Assembly: GCA_963850205.1 (NCBI GenBank)
Contig: CAWKKJ010000017.1
Coordinates: forward strand, 372,001-436,000
Origin: JACVRW01 sp963850205
Lineage (GTDB): Bacteria > Actinomycetota > Thermoleophilia > Solirubrobacterales > Thermoleophilaceae
Length of the DNA: 64,000 bases
Direction: 5' to 3'
Positions 41,889-50,524 of the stretch are shown here, in pieces. The translations under genes and the position numbers were made by a program. The first letter of the stretch is position 1; every line of letters starts with the position of its first letter. The notes under the pieces were generated by a model. That model saw only the letters and a list, made by a program, of their open reading frames with translations, made no database searches and was not told where the DNA came from.

Positions 41889-42470
41889 TCAGGCCTTCAG
41901 CCCCTCCATCAGCGCGATCAGCGGCCCCTCCACCTCCCGCCGCTCGGCGGCGTGGTCGCTCGCGTTCGCGATCATCAGCGCGCCCTCGGCCATGGCCCCC
42001 ACCAGCAGGTGGGCCAGCGGGCGCACCTCCTGACGCCGGAACACGCCTTGGTCCATCGCGTTCTGAAGCCCGGCCGATACGAGGGCCAGGCCGTAGCGGG
42101 CGTCGATTCCCCGCCACTCCTCCCAGCCCAGCACCACCGGGGCGTCGAGGAGCGAGATGCGGATGATGGCCGGGTCGAGACAGGCGTCGAGGAAGGCGCG
42201 CAGGCCCGTGACCAGGAGCTCCCAGGGATCGTCGACGGCGGCCATCTGCGCGCCGATCGACGCCACCAGCTCCTCCTCGACCTGCTCGAACACGGCCCGG
42301 AAGAGGTCCTCCTTGTCGGCGAAGTGGTGGTAGAGCGCGCCCCTGGTAACGCCGGCCCGGGCCACGATTTCCTCCGTGCCCACGCCGCCGTAGCCGCGCT
42401 CGGCGAACAGGGGGCGGGCCGCGTCCAGCAGCTGGGCCCGGGTGTGACTCGCCTGTCGCTCGCGCGACAT
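41889..42470 (-). CDS. TetR-family repressor
   Basis: 193 residues. The helix-turn-helix lies at about 8-55 (FAERGYGGVGTEEIVARAGVTRGALYHHFADKEDLF region). The C-terminal domain is helical, with RISLLDAPVVLGWEEWRGID similar to many actinobacterial TetR proteins. The start codon lies inside the first of two CATACA-type palindromes, so it should repress itself and the divergent hydrolase. Confidence 0.92.
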   Translation of the reverse strand: MSRERQASHTRAQLLDAARPLFAERGYGGVGTEEIVARAGVTRGALYHHFADKEDLFRAVFEQVEEELVASIGAQMAAVDDPWELLVTGLRAFLDACLDPAIIRISLLDAPVVLGWEEWRGIDARYGLALVSAGLQNAMDQGVFRRQEVRPLAHLLVGAMAEGALMIANASDHAAERREVEGPLIALMEGLKA

Positions 42471-42505
42471 ACAGCCTGTATGCTAGTTTACATACAACCT
42501 GTATG
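42468..42505. promoter_or_regulatory. Duplicated TetR operator
   Basis: Two 15-bp palindromes, CATACAGCCTGTATG (42468-42482) and CATACAACCTGTATG (42491-42505), spaced 23 bp centre to centre. The first overlaps the TetR start codon; the second is 18 bp before the hydrolase start. They differ at one position. Two dimers on nearly the same face of the helix are plausible. Confidence 0.8.
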
Positions 42506-42523
42506 TGAAAGGAACGGTTGACG

Positions 42524-43405
42524 ATGAACGAGGCGGCAAGCTGGCGCTCGGAGGCTCTCGGCCCGGCACGGAGGCTGCAGCTGGGAGGGGCGGCGGTCCG
42601 GGCGCACGTGACGGGGGAGGGTCCGGCGATCGTGTTCGTGCACGGCGCGCTGGTCAACGCCAACCTGTGGCGCAAGGTGGTGCCGCGGCTCGACGGGTTC
42701 ACCCGGGTGTCCCTCGACCTCCCGCTGGGCTCCCATCTCGAGCCCGTGCCGGAGGCCGACATGACGCCCCCGGGGCTCGCCGACCTCATCGCCGACGCGA
42801 TCGAGGCCCTCGAGCTCGACGACGTGACGCTGGTCGCCAACGACACCGGCGGCGGCCTGTCGCAGATCCTGGTCACCCGGCGGCCGCAGCGGATCGGGCG
42901 CCTGGTGCTCACCTCCTGCGACGCCTTCGAGAACTTCCCGCCCCGGGTCTTTCGCATCGTGCTTGCGCCGGCCCGGATCCCGGGGACGATCCTGCCGCTC
43001 ATGAGCCCGCTGCGGCTGCGGGCGCTGCGGCGCTTGCCCCTCGCCTACGGCTGGCTCACCCAGGAGCCGATCGATGCCGATGCGGACGACAGCTACGTGC
43101 TGCCCGTGCTGAGCGACCGAGGCGTTCGCCGCGACCTGCGCCGCCTGCTCAGTGGCCTGCACCCGCGCTACACGCTCGATGCCGCCGCGCGCCTGCCGGC
43201 CTTCGACCGCCCCGCACTGATCGCCTGGTCGGCCGAGGACCGCTTCTTCCCACCCGCGCACGGTGAGCGGCTGGCCCGGATCCTGCCGGACGCTCGCCTG
43301 GAGCCGATCGAGGGCGCCCGGACCTTCAGCGCCGAGGACCGCCCCGAGCGGCTCGCGGAGCTGGTCGGGGCCTTCGCGGGGGCTACAGCGGCGAAGGCGG
43401 CCTAG
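42524..43405 (+). CDS. Alpha/beta hydrolase with Asp nucleophile (dehalogenase-like)
   Basis: 293 residues from ATG 42524, preceded by AAAGGAACG at optimal spacing. The elbow reads VANDTGGG with Asp107 in the nucleophile position, as in haloalkane dehalogenases, instead of Ser. The oxyanion HG is at 40-41 and the acid is in SAEDRFFP. The usual catalytic His is absent: the segment reads EGARTFSAEDRPERLAE. Relatives with the same loop occur in actinobacteria as I remember them. The activity is therefore uncertain. It is controlled by the divergent TetR. Confidence 0.85.
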   Translation: MNEAASWRSEALGPARRLQLGGAAVRAHVTGEGPAIVFVHGALVNANLWRKVVPRLDGFTRVSLDLPLGSHLEPVPEADMTPPGLADLIADAIEALELDDVTLVANDTGGGLSQILVTRRPQRIGRLVLTSCDAFENFPPRVFRIVLAPARIPGTILPLMSPLRLRALRRLPLAYGWLTQEPIDADADDSYVLPVLSDRGVRRDLRRLLSGLHPRYTLDAAARLPAFDRPALIAWSAEDRFFPPAHGERLARILPDARLEPIEGARTFSAEDRPERLAELVGAFAGATAAKAA

Positions 43406-43456
43406 ACCGAGTGTTGGCGCGGAGCCCCAGCCGGCGGCGAGCCGGTCAGCGCGCGG

Positions 43457-43504
43457 GGGGTGCGCACGTTGCGTCCCATATGGGGACGTTTCGTAGGGAA
43501 CCCC
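43457..43504. repeat. 48-bp palindromic repeat, copy 2
   Basis: Begins GGGGTGCGCACGTTGCGTCC and ends ACGTTTCGTAGGGAACCCC. It is in the gap between the hydrolase and the thiolase genes. A short downstream frame ending at TAG 43576-43578 (HFDPAARQWGANDKRETDAA) looks like the tail of a lost gene. Otherwise 43406-43588 holds nothing supported. Confidence 0.75.
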
Positions 43505-43588
43505 CTCGACACACCCACTTCGACCCGGCCGCCCGCCAGTGGGGGGCCAACGACAAGCGGGAGACGGACGCCGCCTAGCGCCGGGCTC

Positions 43589-44752
43589 TCAGTTCAGGCG
43601 CTCCACGATCATCGCCTGCCCCTGGCCGCCGGCCACGCACATGGTCTCGAGGCCGATGGTCTTGTCGTCGGTCTCGAGGCCGTTCAAGAGCGTGGTCATG
43701 ATGCGAGCGCCCGTCATCCCGAAGGGGTGGCCCAGCGCGATCGCGCCCCCGTGGGGGTTCAGCTTCTCGAGCGGGATGTCGCACTGGTCCATGATCGGGA
43801 TCACCTGGGCGGCGAAGGCCTCGTTGAGCTCCACGGTCTCCACGTCGGCCATGCTCATGCCCGCCCGGTCGAGCACCTTCGCGACGGCGCCGATGGGGGC
43901 CACGCCCATGTACTCGGGCTCGATGGCGGCGGTGGCCGCGGTGACGATCCGGGCCCGCGGGCGCAGGCCGAGCTCGGCGGCCTTGTCGGCCGACATCACG
44001 AGCACGGCCGCGGCGCCGTCGTTCAGCGGGCACGAGTTGCCGGCCGTAACGGTGCCGCCCTCCTTGAAGGCGGGGTCGAGCTCGGCGAGCTTCTCGAGCG
44101 ACGAGCTCGCGCGCGGGCCGTCGTCCTTGGCCACCTCGGTGCCGTCGGGCAGCGTGACCGGCACGATCTCGCGGTCGAAGTAGCCGTCCTCCTGTGAGCG
44201 GACGGCAAGCTCCTGAGAGCGCTGGGCGTACTTGTCCATGTCGGCGCGGCTGACCTCGTAGCGCTCGGCCACGTTCTCGGCGGTGAGGCCCATGCTGATG
44301 TAGGCGTCCGGGTGCCCGTTGCCGCCCTGCAGCTTCTCGTTCTGGTCCTGCGGGCGCGCGCCCTCCACCGACTCGTTGTAGCGCGACACCCACTCGACCC
44401 CGGCGGCCACGTACGCGTCGCCCTGGCCCGCACCGACCGCGTTGGCGGCCTGGCGGATGGTCTCGAGGCTGGAGGCGCAGTAGCGCGAGACCGTGGCCCC
44501 GTTGACGGAGTCGGGCAGTCGCTCGGAGAGCAGCACCATGATGCGGGCCAGGTTGAAGCCCTGGAGGCCCTGGGGCAGGCCGACGCCGCAGTAGACCTCC
44601 TCGACCAGCGCCGGATCGAGGCCGGGGTTGCGCTCCAGCAGCGCGTCGAGCACGAAGGCCCCCATTTCGTCCGGGCGAAGCTGGGCGAGCGAGCCCTTGA
44701 AGGCCCGCCCGATGGGCGTGCGAACGGCGTCGACGATCACTGCTTCGGGCAT
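43589..44752 (-). CDS. Acetyl-CoA C-acyltransferase (thiolase)
   Basis: 387 residues from ATG 44750-44752. Thiolase motifs: nucleophilic Cys92 in SRYCASSLETI, NEAFAAQ with the catalytic Asn-Glu, GHPFGMTGAR with the His, and the second Cys in ETMCVAGGQGQA. It cleaves 3-ketoacyl-CoA with CoA at the last step of beta-oxidation or condenses acyl-CoA. The SDR immediately upstream on the same strand could supply the 3-ketoacyl-CoA. Confidence 0.94.
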   Translation of the reverse strand: MPEAVIVDAVRTPIGRAFKGSLAQLRPDEMGAFVLDALLERNPGLDPALVEEVYCGVGLPQGLQGFNLARIMVLLSERLPDSVNGATVSRYCASSLETIRQAANAVGAGQGDAYVAAGVEWVSRYNESVEGARPQDQNEKLQGGNGHPDAYISMGLTAENVAERYEVSRADMDKYAQRSQELAVRSQEDGYFDREIVPVTLPDGTEVAKDDGPRASSSLEKLAELDPAFKEGGTVTAGNSCPLNDGAAAVLVMSADKAAELGLRPRARIVTAATAAIEPEYMGVAPIGAVAKVLDRAGMSMADVETVELNEAFAAQVIPIMDQCDIPLEKLNPHGGAIALGHPFGMTGARIMTTLLNGLETDDKTIGLETMCVAGGQGQAMIVERLN

Positions 44753-44829
44753 CGCTTCGGTCTCCTGGGGCGGGGGCGCGAGATCCGGCTCGATTGATCT
44801 TAGGCACGGCCCGAGGCCGGGCGCGCCGC

Positions 44830-45591
44830 TCAGCGCGGCGGCATTCGCAGCGCCCCGTCCAGCCGGAGCACCTCGCCGTTCAGCATCCGGTTCTCGGCGA
44901 TGTGGCAGGCCAGCCGGGCGTACTCGTCGGGCCGGCCGAGGCGGTTGGGAAACGGCACCTGCTCGCCGAGGGCCTGGCGGGCCTCGTCCGGCAGGCCCGC
45001 GAGCAGGGGCGTGTCGAAGAGCCCGGGGGCGATGGTGCACACCCGGATGCCGAGGCGGGCGAGGTCACGGGCCGCCGGCAGCGTGAGCCCCACGACCCCT
45101 CCCTTCGACGCGGCGTACGCGGTCTGCCCGATCTGGCCGTCAAAGGCCGCGATCGAGGCCGTCATGATCACCGCGCCCCGCTCGCCCTCGGCGTCCGGCT
45201 CGCCGGCGGCCATGGCGGTGGCCGCGAGCCGCAGGACGTTGAAGGTGCCGATCAGGTTGACCCGGACCACGGTCTCGAACGGCGCCAGCGCGGCCGGGCC
45301 GTCGCGCTTGACGGTGCGCTCGGCCCAGCCGATGCCCGCGCAGGAGACCGCCAGCCGCAGCCCGCCGAACGCCTGCACCGCCTCCTCGACGGCGGCGCTC
45401 ACGCGCTCGGGGTCGGTCACGTCGGCTGCGGTGAACAGGCCTCCAAGCTCCTCGGCGAGGGCCGGCCCGCGCTCCTCGTTGAGGTCGGCGATAGCCACCC
45501 TTGCCCCGCGGGCGGCCAGCTCGCGCGCCGTGGCCTCCCCGAGGCCCGAGGCCCCGCCCGCCACCAGTGCGCCTATGCCGTCGAGCTCCAT
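44830..45591 (-). CDS. SDR, probable 3-hydroxyacyl-CoA dehydrogenase type II
   Basis: 253 residues. NAD motif GGASGLGEATAREL at about 12-25, Ser in MTASIAAFDGQIGQTAYAASKGG, the catalytic Tyr near 157 and the HSD17B10-like end GEVLRLDGALRM. This subgroup oxidises (2-methyl-)3-hydroxyacyl-CoA. It lies 77 bp upstream of the thiolase on the same strand, which fits acyl-CoA degradation. The upstream side is palindrome D. Confidence 0.88.
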   Translation of the reverse strand: MELDGIGALVAGGASGLGEATARELAARGARVAIADLNEERGPALAEELGGLFTAADVTDPERVSAAVEEAVQAFGGLRLAVSCAGIGWAERTVKRDGPAALAPFETVVRVNLIGTFNVLRLAATAMAAGEPDAEGERGAVIMTASIAAFDGQIGQTAYAASKGGVVGLTLPAARDLARLGIRVCTIAPGLFDTPLLAGLPDEARQALGEQVPFPNRLGRPDEYARLACHIAENRMLNGEVLRLDGALRMPPR

Positions 45592-45604
45592 TCGGACGCG
45601 GAGC

Positions 45605-45712
45605 CTAGTCGGCCTGAGTCGTCATTTCGTCGCACCTTCCCGGCGTCTGTATGGGCCTGACGCCGCCCAGCCACTCGGGAAGCTGAAGCCGAACTTCCGA
45701 CCCAGGCCCTAG
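45605..45712. repeat. Long imperfect palindrome D (REPIN-like)
   Basis: CTAG at 45605-45608 pairs with CTAG at 45709-45712; inner pairs are GGCCTG/CAGGCC, CTTCCCG (45636-45642) with CGGGAAG, and GGCGTC / GACGCC around an 11-base centre. The right CTAG holds the stop codon of the neighbouring minus-strand gene. CGCCCAGCCACTCG here resembles CGCCCAGTCGCTCG in palindrome A, and CCGAACTTCCGA resembles its CCAGAACTTTCGG. Confidence 0.72.
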
Positions 45713-46827
45713 TCGGCTAGCAGCGCGATCTGAGCCGGCATGCTCTGGTCGGGCGCCGCGTCGCCCCAGAAGGCCATCTGCGACCGGTGACCGCCCAGCC
45801 GGTAGGGAACCGCCAGGTGAGCGGGCAGCGGATCCCAGGAGCCGATGTCGCGCAGGTAGGCCCGGCCCTCGTGCTCCCAGATGAGCAGGCGGGAGATGGC
45901 GGCCCCCAGGAAATGGCCGTCGTGGGTGGTCAGCTCGAGCAGCGCGTAGGGCGACCCGCCCGGCGGCAGCGGGCGGTCGCCGCCCGGCGGGCGGACCCGG
46001 GCCATGACCTCCGCCAGCGCCTCCACGTAGGCGTCGAGCTCGGCCCGGTCGGCGCGCGCGTCCAGCACACGGGTGACCGTCACGTATCCGCGGGTGAAGA
46101 CCGGCGTGCGCGCGGTGGGCGAGGCCACCACCTCGATCTCGAAGGTCTGGCCCGAGAGCCCGCCGCTGCGGACCGCGGTGAAGCGGCCCAGCTCCGAGCC
46201 GAACTCCGGCCAGCGCTCGGGGCCGGCCAGCAGTGCGAGCGTCGTCTCCGCCGAGGGCAGCGCCACCGGCCGGTAGGTATGCCAGCGCTGCTGGTCGGGC
46301 GGCCGGCGGGGAGGCGTCAGCTCGCGGAGCCGCCCGTCGGCCAGCCGCCGCTCGGGCGCGTAGGCGCGGCGGGCCCCTTCGCCGGCGAAGACGATCCCCC
46401 AGCCCCGGCGGGCCGGATCGGCGTAGCCGTCCGCAAACCCGGGCCCGAGCAGCGCCTCGGCGCCGGCGAGCACCTGCTCCCTGTCGAGGGTGGGCGAGGC
46501 GCCTCGCCGCGCCGAACCGGCGCGCTCGGCGCCGTAGGCGCGGTGAAAGGCCCCCAGGTCGGAAAGGCGAAGCCGCCGCCCGAGGCGCTCCCAGAAGCTG
46601 GTGAGCACGCAGAAGGCCAGCCGCAGGTCGTCCACCTCGCGCTCGGCCACGCCGCGAGCGAAATAGGCGGCGTTCAGGAAATCGGTCACCCAGCCGCCGG
46701 CGGCCGGCGTGGCGATCGAGGAGCCGCCCATGCGCGCGAACCGGACCGGGCCCGCGGAGCGCAGCCGCCCGGCCGCGACCGCCAGCGCCTCCACGCCGGC
46801 ACCAGCGTTGCGCGCGAGATCGCTCAC
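45709..46827 (-). CDS. Uncharacterised 372-residue protein
   Basis: A soluble protein with no signal peptide or membrane helix. Visible features are an N-terminal GPVRFARMGGSSIATPAAGG (about 26-45), an Arg-rich linker, a central FTAVRSGGLSGQTFEIEVVA strand region and a C-terminal part with YALLELTTHDGHFLGAAISRL and RDIGSWDPLP. His and Asp are spread over the last third without a known motif pattern. I do not recognise the family. It is isolated, with palindrome D at its 3' end and the dodecin gene upstream. Confidence 0.75.
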   Translation of the reverse strand: MSDLARNAGAGVEALAVAAGRLRSAGPVRFARMGGSSIATPAAGGWVTDFLNAAYFARGVAEREVDDLRLAFCVLTSFWERLGRRLRLSDLGAFHRAYGAERAGSARRGASPTLDREQVLAGAEALLGPGFADGYADPARRGWGIVFAGEGARRAYAPERRLADGRLRELTPPRRPPDQQRWHTYRPVALPSAETTLALLAGPERWPEFGSELGRFTAVRSGGLSGQTFEIEVVASPTARTPVFTRGYVTVTRVLDARADRAELDAYVEALAEVMARVRPPGGDRPLPPGGSPYALLELTTHDGHFLGAAISRLLIWEHEGRAYLRDIGSWDPLPAHLAVPYRLGGHRSQMAFWGDAAPDQSMPAQIALLAD

Positions 46828-46892
46828 CGGGCTATGGCGAAGATCACGGGCCGGGGCCCCTCGGCGTGACGGAAGCCCCGGCCGTTACACGC

Positions 46893-47099
46893 CTATTCGG
46901 TGACGCGCTCGATCAGGAAGGAGATGCGCACCAGCGCACGCCACTCGTCGAGGTTGTCGCCACGCAGGCCGGTGGAGACGACGTCCACGGCCTTGATGTT
47001 GCGCAGCGTCTGGCGGGCGTCGTCCAGGGCCGCCTTGACCGCTCCGTCCGAGCTCTCGGGCGAGCTCCCCACCACCTCGATGATCTTTACGACCGCCAT
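46893..47099 (-). CDS. Dodecin
   Basis: 68 residues from ATG 47097-47099, preceded by GGAGGA. The family consensus VKIIEVVGSSPESSDGAVKAAL and the flavin-binding DEWRALVRISFLIE end are clear. Dodecin forms a dodecamer storing flavin or CoA in the cytoplasm. It is divergent from a small membrane protein gene; nothing suggests a shared operon. Confidence 0.95.
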   Translation of the reverse strand: MAVVKIIEVVGSSPESSDGAVKAALDDARQTLRNIKAVDVVSTGLRGDNLDEWRALVRISFLIERVTE

Positions 47100-47190
47100 C
47101 CGCTCCTCCTTCGGTACAGGACTGTGCGCTGAGACCCTACCCCGGACCCGGGGCTTCCGGCGCACGGGCAGTCCGTGTAGGTTGCAGGCG

Positions 47191-47691
47191 ATGGAGGCTT
47201 CGAGCGCTCGGGGGAGGAGCGGCTACCTCGATACGTCACGCCTGACGCCCGGCGAGTACCTCGGCATGGGCGCGGGGCTGGTGCTCCTGATCTCTCTCTG
47301 GCTGCCCTGGTTCTCCACCAGCGACAGCAACCCCAACTCGGTCATCGCCGGGGCCAGCGACGGCGGGTCGGCGAACGCCTGGCAGGTGTTCGGCAGCCTC
47401 GACCTGCTGCTGGTGCTCGCCTCCACGGCCCCCTTCATCCTGGCCTGGATCGTGGCCCGCGGGCACAGCCTCACCTGGAAGCCGGGTGAGGTGACGATGG
47501 TGGTGGGGATGATCGCCCTCGTGCTGATCCTGTGCAACGGGATCATCCTGGGCCGCCCGGGAGACAGCGTGGAGATCGGCCTCGACATCGGCTACTTCGT
47601 GGCCCTGGTGGCGTCGGCCGGCCTGTTGGTGGCCGGCTATCTGCGCCAGGCCGTCTACTCCGACGCCCGCAAGCCCCCGGGGGTGATCTGA
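47191..47691 (+). CDS. Four-helix membrane protein, unknown function
   Basis: 166 residues from ATG 47191. Hydrophobic segments at about 24-43, 73-92, 100-120 and 130-152, with a short outer loop containing STSDSNPNS. No motif of a known transporter is seen. The glpX frame begins immediately at its stop, so it may be cotranscribed with glpX. Function unknown. Confidence 0.75.
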   Translation: MEASSARGRSGYLDTSRLTPGEYLGMGAGLVLLISLWLPWFSTSDSNPNSVIAGASDGGSANAWQVFGSLDLLLVLASTAPFILAWIVARGHSLTWKPGEVTMVVGMIALVLILCNGIILGRPGDSVEIGLDIGYFVALVASAGLLVAGYLRQAVYSDARKPPGVI

Positions 47692-47692
47692 G

Positions 47693-48682
47693 CTGGAGGG
47701 CCGCCCCGACCGCAACCTGGCGCTGGAGCTGGTGCGGACCACCGAGTACGCCGCGCTGGCCTGCGCGCGCTGGATCGGCCGTGGCGACAAGGAGGGCGCC
47801 GACGGCGCCGCGGTGGACGCCATGCGGATGCTGCTCGAGACGGTCTCCATGGACGGGGTCGTGGTCATCGGCGAGGGCGAGAAGGACGAGGCGCCGATGC
47901 TCTACAACGGCGAGAAGATCGGCGACGGCTCGCCGCCGCAGGTGGACATCGCGGTCGACCCGCTGGAGGGCACCGAGCTCTGCGCGAAGGGCCTGCCCAA
48001 CGCCATCGCCACCATCGCCCTCGCCGAGCGCGGCGCCATGTTCGACCCGGGACCCTGCGTCTACATGCTCAAGATGGCGACCTCACGCGACCTGGCGGAC
48101 CTGCTGGACCTCGACCGCCCGCTCGGCGAGACGCTGCGCCTGATGGCCAAGCAGAAGGGCGTGCCCGTCGGCGACATCGTGGTGATCATGCTCGACCGGC
48201 CCCGGCACGAGGACGCCATGAAGGAGATCCGCGAGGTGGGCGCGCGGATCCGGCTGATCCCGCACGGGGACGTGTCCGCCGCGCTTGCCGCCGTCACCGA
48301 GGGGTCGCCCGTGGACCTCCTCTACGGGATCGGCGGCACGCCCGAGGGGGTCCTGGCCGCGGCCGCGATCAAGTGCACCGGCGGGCAGCTGCTGGGCCGG
48401 TTGTGGCCGCGCAGCGACGAGGAGCGTACGGCCGCCCTCGAGGCCGGCTACGACCTCGACGAGGTGCTCGACCGCGATCGCCTGGTCCGGGGCGACCACA
48501 TCTTCTTCGCCGCCACCGGGGTCACCGACGGCGAGATGCTCGACGGCGTGCACTACAGCGGGCCGGCCGGCGCCACCACCGAGTCGATCTCCATGCGCTC
48601 CCGCTCGGGCACCGTGCGCCGGATCACCGCCCGCCACGACCGCACCAAGCTGCGCGAGATCATCGGCGAGCGGCTGGCCTGA
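47693..48682 (+). CDS. glpX: Class II fructose-1,6-bisphosphatase
   Basis: About 329 residues. GlpX signatures: GRGDKEGADGAAVDAMR near 32-48, GEGEKDEAPMLYNGEKIG, DPLEGTELCAKG and GGTPEGVLAAAAIK, providing the metal and phosphate sites. It hydrolyses fructose 1,6-bisphosphate in gluconeogenesis. Family homology (RNLALELVR) begins upstream of the only GTG (47732), implying a CTG start at 47693; a shorter product from GTG 47732 is the alternative. The 3' end overlaps the next minus-strand gene by 23 bp. Confidence 0.9.
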   Translation: MEGRPDRNLALELVRTTEYAALACARWIGRGDKEGADGAAVDAMRMLLETVSMDGVVVIGEGEKDEAPMLYNGEKIGDGSPPQVDIAVDPLEGTELCAKGLPNAIATIALAERGAMFDPGPCVYMLKMATSRDLADLLDLDRPLGETLRLMAKQKGVPVGDIVVIMLDRPRHEDAMKEIREVGARIRLIPHGDVSAALAAVTEGSPVDLLYGIGGTPEGVLAAAAIKCTGGQLLGRLWPRSDEERTAALEAGYDLDEVLDRDRLVRGDHIFFAATGVTDGEMLDGVHYSGPAGATTESISMRSRSGTVRRITARHDRTKLREIIGERLA

Positions 48683-49325
48683 CCAACGCTCCCACCTTCG
48701 ACGGCTCCAGCTCGAGGTTGGCCAGCGAGCGCAGGAACGACTGGGTCACCAGCACGTGGATCCGCAGCTGGGTCTGGTTGTAGATCACCCGGCCGACGCG
48801 GGCGAACCAACCGCGCCCGGCGATCGCCGGATAGAAGTTCACGACCTCCGCGGCCACGTTGACCGTGGCCTCGGCTCCCGAGCCGTCGTCCTCCTGCGGC
48901 CGGTGGACCGACAGGCGCAGGTAGCCCCGGCTCCGTCCGGGTGATGCCACCAGCAGCCCCTTCTCGATGGGCCAGGTGACCGTGCCGCCGTCCTCCTCCA
49001 GGTGGTACTCGGGCGCATGGAAACGCAGGAGCACGAACGGCTTGTACAGCAGCACCACCTCGCGGAACGTCTCCCCGTAGACCACCCGCAGCAGGCCGAG
49101 GAAGCGGCGGCTGAGGAAACGCCAGTAGGTCCGGGCCAGGCGCTCGAGGTACTCGGGCGTCCACATGCGTTCGAGCTCGTCCCGGGGCAGCGTGACCTCC
49201 GCCTCCTGGCGGCTGCCGATGCTGCCGTCCTCGGCGTAGCTCGACTTGGGCACGGGCACGAGGGAGACCATGGCCTTGGCCTGCCGCCGACGCTGAAGGA
49301 GCCTGCGCGGATCCCGCGGTCTCAC
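48660..49325 (-). CDS. Uncharacterised protein coupled to moeA
   Basis: 221 residues from GTG 49325, overlapping the moeA stop (GTGA). It has an Arg-rich N-terminus, then RDELERMWTPEYLERLARTY, YKPFVLLRFHAPEYHLEEDGG and a C-terminal GRVIYNQTQLRIHVLVTQSF. It has the look of a conserved beta-rich domain, but I know no family. ATG 49271 would remove 18 residues. Coupling suggests a role linked to molybdopterin enzymes or simply a shared operon. Confidence 0.75.
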   Translation of the reverse strand: MRPRDPRRLLQRRRQAKAMVSLVPVPKSSYAEDGSIGSRQEAEVTLPRDELERMWTPEYLERLARTYWRFLSRRFLGLLRVVYGETFREVVLLYKPFVLLRFHAPEYHLEEDGGTVTWPIEKGLLVASPGRSRGYLRLSVHRPQEDDGSGAEATVNVAAEVVNFYPAIAGRGWFARVGRVIYNQTQLRIHVLVTQSFLRSLANLELEPSKVGALVRPAARR

Positions 49326-50524
49326 AGCAGCTCGATGTCCACCCGTACGCCCCGCGCCACCTCGCCCTCCCCGGCGTCGATCCGGGCGAGCGCGTCGGCC
49401 CCCAGCATCGAGCTCAGCATGTGGGAGTCCTGGCCGCCGGTGAGCAGCGCATGCCAGCCGTCGTCGGTGCCGCGCAGGCGCACGCGCAGGGCCTGCTCGC
49501 GGCGAGGGTGGCGGGGCACGGGCTCGTCCAGCACCGCCGTTCCACGGCGAGCGGACGGATCGGCGCCCTGGAGGGCCGCGAGGGCGGGTCGGGCGAAGAG
49601 CTGAAAGGTCACCATTGCGGATACGGGGTTGCCCGGCACTCCGAACACGAGCGTGCGCTCGGTGTTCGTGCCGAACCAGGTGGGCTTTCCGGGCCGAAGC
49701 AGCACCCCCCAGAAGTGCTCCCGCACCTCCAGCGCCCCGAGCGCTCCCTTCACGTGGTCGTGGGGCCCGACCGAGACCCCGCCGGAGACGATCACCACGT
49801 CCGCCGCCGCCAGGGCAGCCGCGATGGCGGCGCGTGTGCCCTCGGGGTCGTCCGGCACGGTCCGGCGCATCACGAGCTCGGCGCCGGCACGCTCCACCTG
49901 GGCCGCGAGCGCGAACGCGTTCGAGCTGTAGATGGCTCCGGGAGCGAGCTGGACGCCGGGATCGGTCAGCTCGTCGCCGGTCACGAGCACGGCCACGCGG
50001 GGCCGCAGGCTGCAGCGCAACGCGGGCCGGCCGACCGAGGCGCTCACCCCCAGCTCGGCTGGGCCCAGCGGGGTGCCCGAGCTCAGCACCCTCGTCCCGG
50101 CGGGGACGTCCTCGCCCGGATAGCGCACGTTCTGACCGGCATTCGTCGCCGGTACCCGGACCCGGCCGTTCGCCACCGGCTGCTCGAGGTTCTCCAGCGG
50201 GACGACCGCGTCGGCGCCGTCCGGCACGGCGGCGCCGGTGGAGATCCGCACCGCCGCCCCCGGCCGCACGCCCACCGCGGCGGGATGGCCGGCCCGCGCC
50301 TCACCGATCACCTCGAGCTCGGCCGCGGCGCCGGCCGCCACCGCGTAGCCGTCCATCGCCGAGCTGGCGAACGGGGGCACGCTGACCGTGCTGGTCACGT
50401 CCTCCGCGAGCACGCGGCCGAGGGCCCGAGCAAGCGGCACCTCCTCCGATCCGAGCGGCCGGACGGCGGCGAGCACCCGCTCGCGTGCCGCGTCGATGGA
50501 GATCAGCGGCCCGCCGGGGCTCAC
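49322..50524 (-). CDS. moeA: Molybdopterin molybdotransferase
   Basis: 400 residues from GTG 50524. MoeA motifs: AMDGYAV at about 56-62, the DGADAVVPLENL loop, VSGGVSVGPHDHVKGAL at about 244-260, and FGVPGNPVSAMVTFQLF. It inserts molybdate into adenylylated molybdopterin. The start overlaps the response-regulator stop (GTGA) and the stop overlaps the next gene, a compact three-gene operon. Other Moco genes are not in the window. Confidence 0.94.
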   Translation of the reverse strand: MSPGGPLISIDAARERVLAAVRPLGSEEVPLARALGRVLAEDVTSTVSVPPFASSAMDGYAVAAGAAAELEVIGEARAGHPAAVGVRPGAAVRISTGAAVPDGADAVVPLENLEQPVANGRVRVPATNAGQNVRYPGEDVPAGTRVLSSGTPLGPAELGVSASVGRPALRCSLRPRVAVLVTGDELTDPGVQLAPGAIYSSNAFALAAQVERAGAELVMRRTVPDDPEGTRAAIAAALAAADVVIVSGGVSVGPHDHVKGALGALEVREHFWGVLLRPGKPTWFGTNTERTLVFGVPGNPVSAMVTFQLFARPALAALQGADPSARRGTAVLDEPVPRHPRREQALRVRLRGTDDGWHALLTGGQDSHMLSSMLGADALARIDAGEGEVARGVRVDIELL

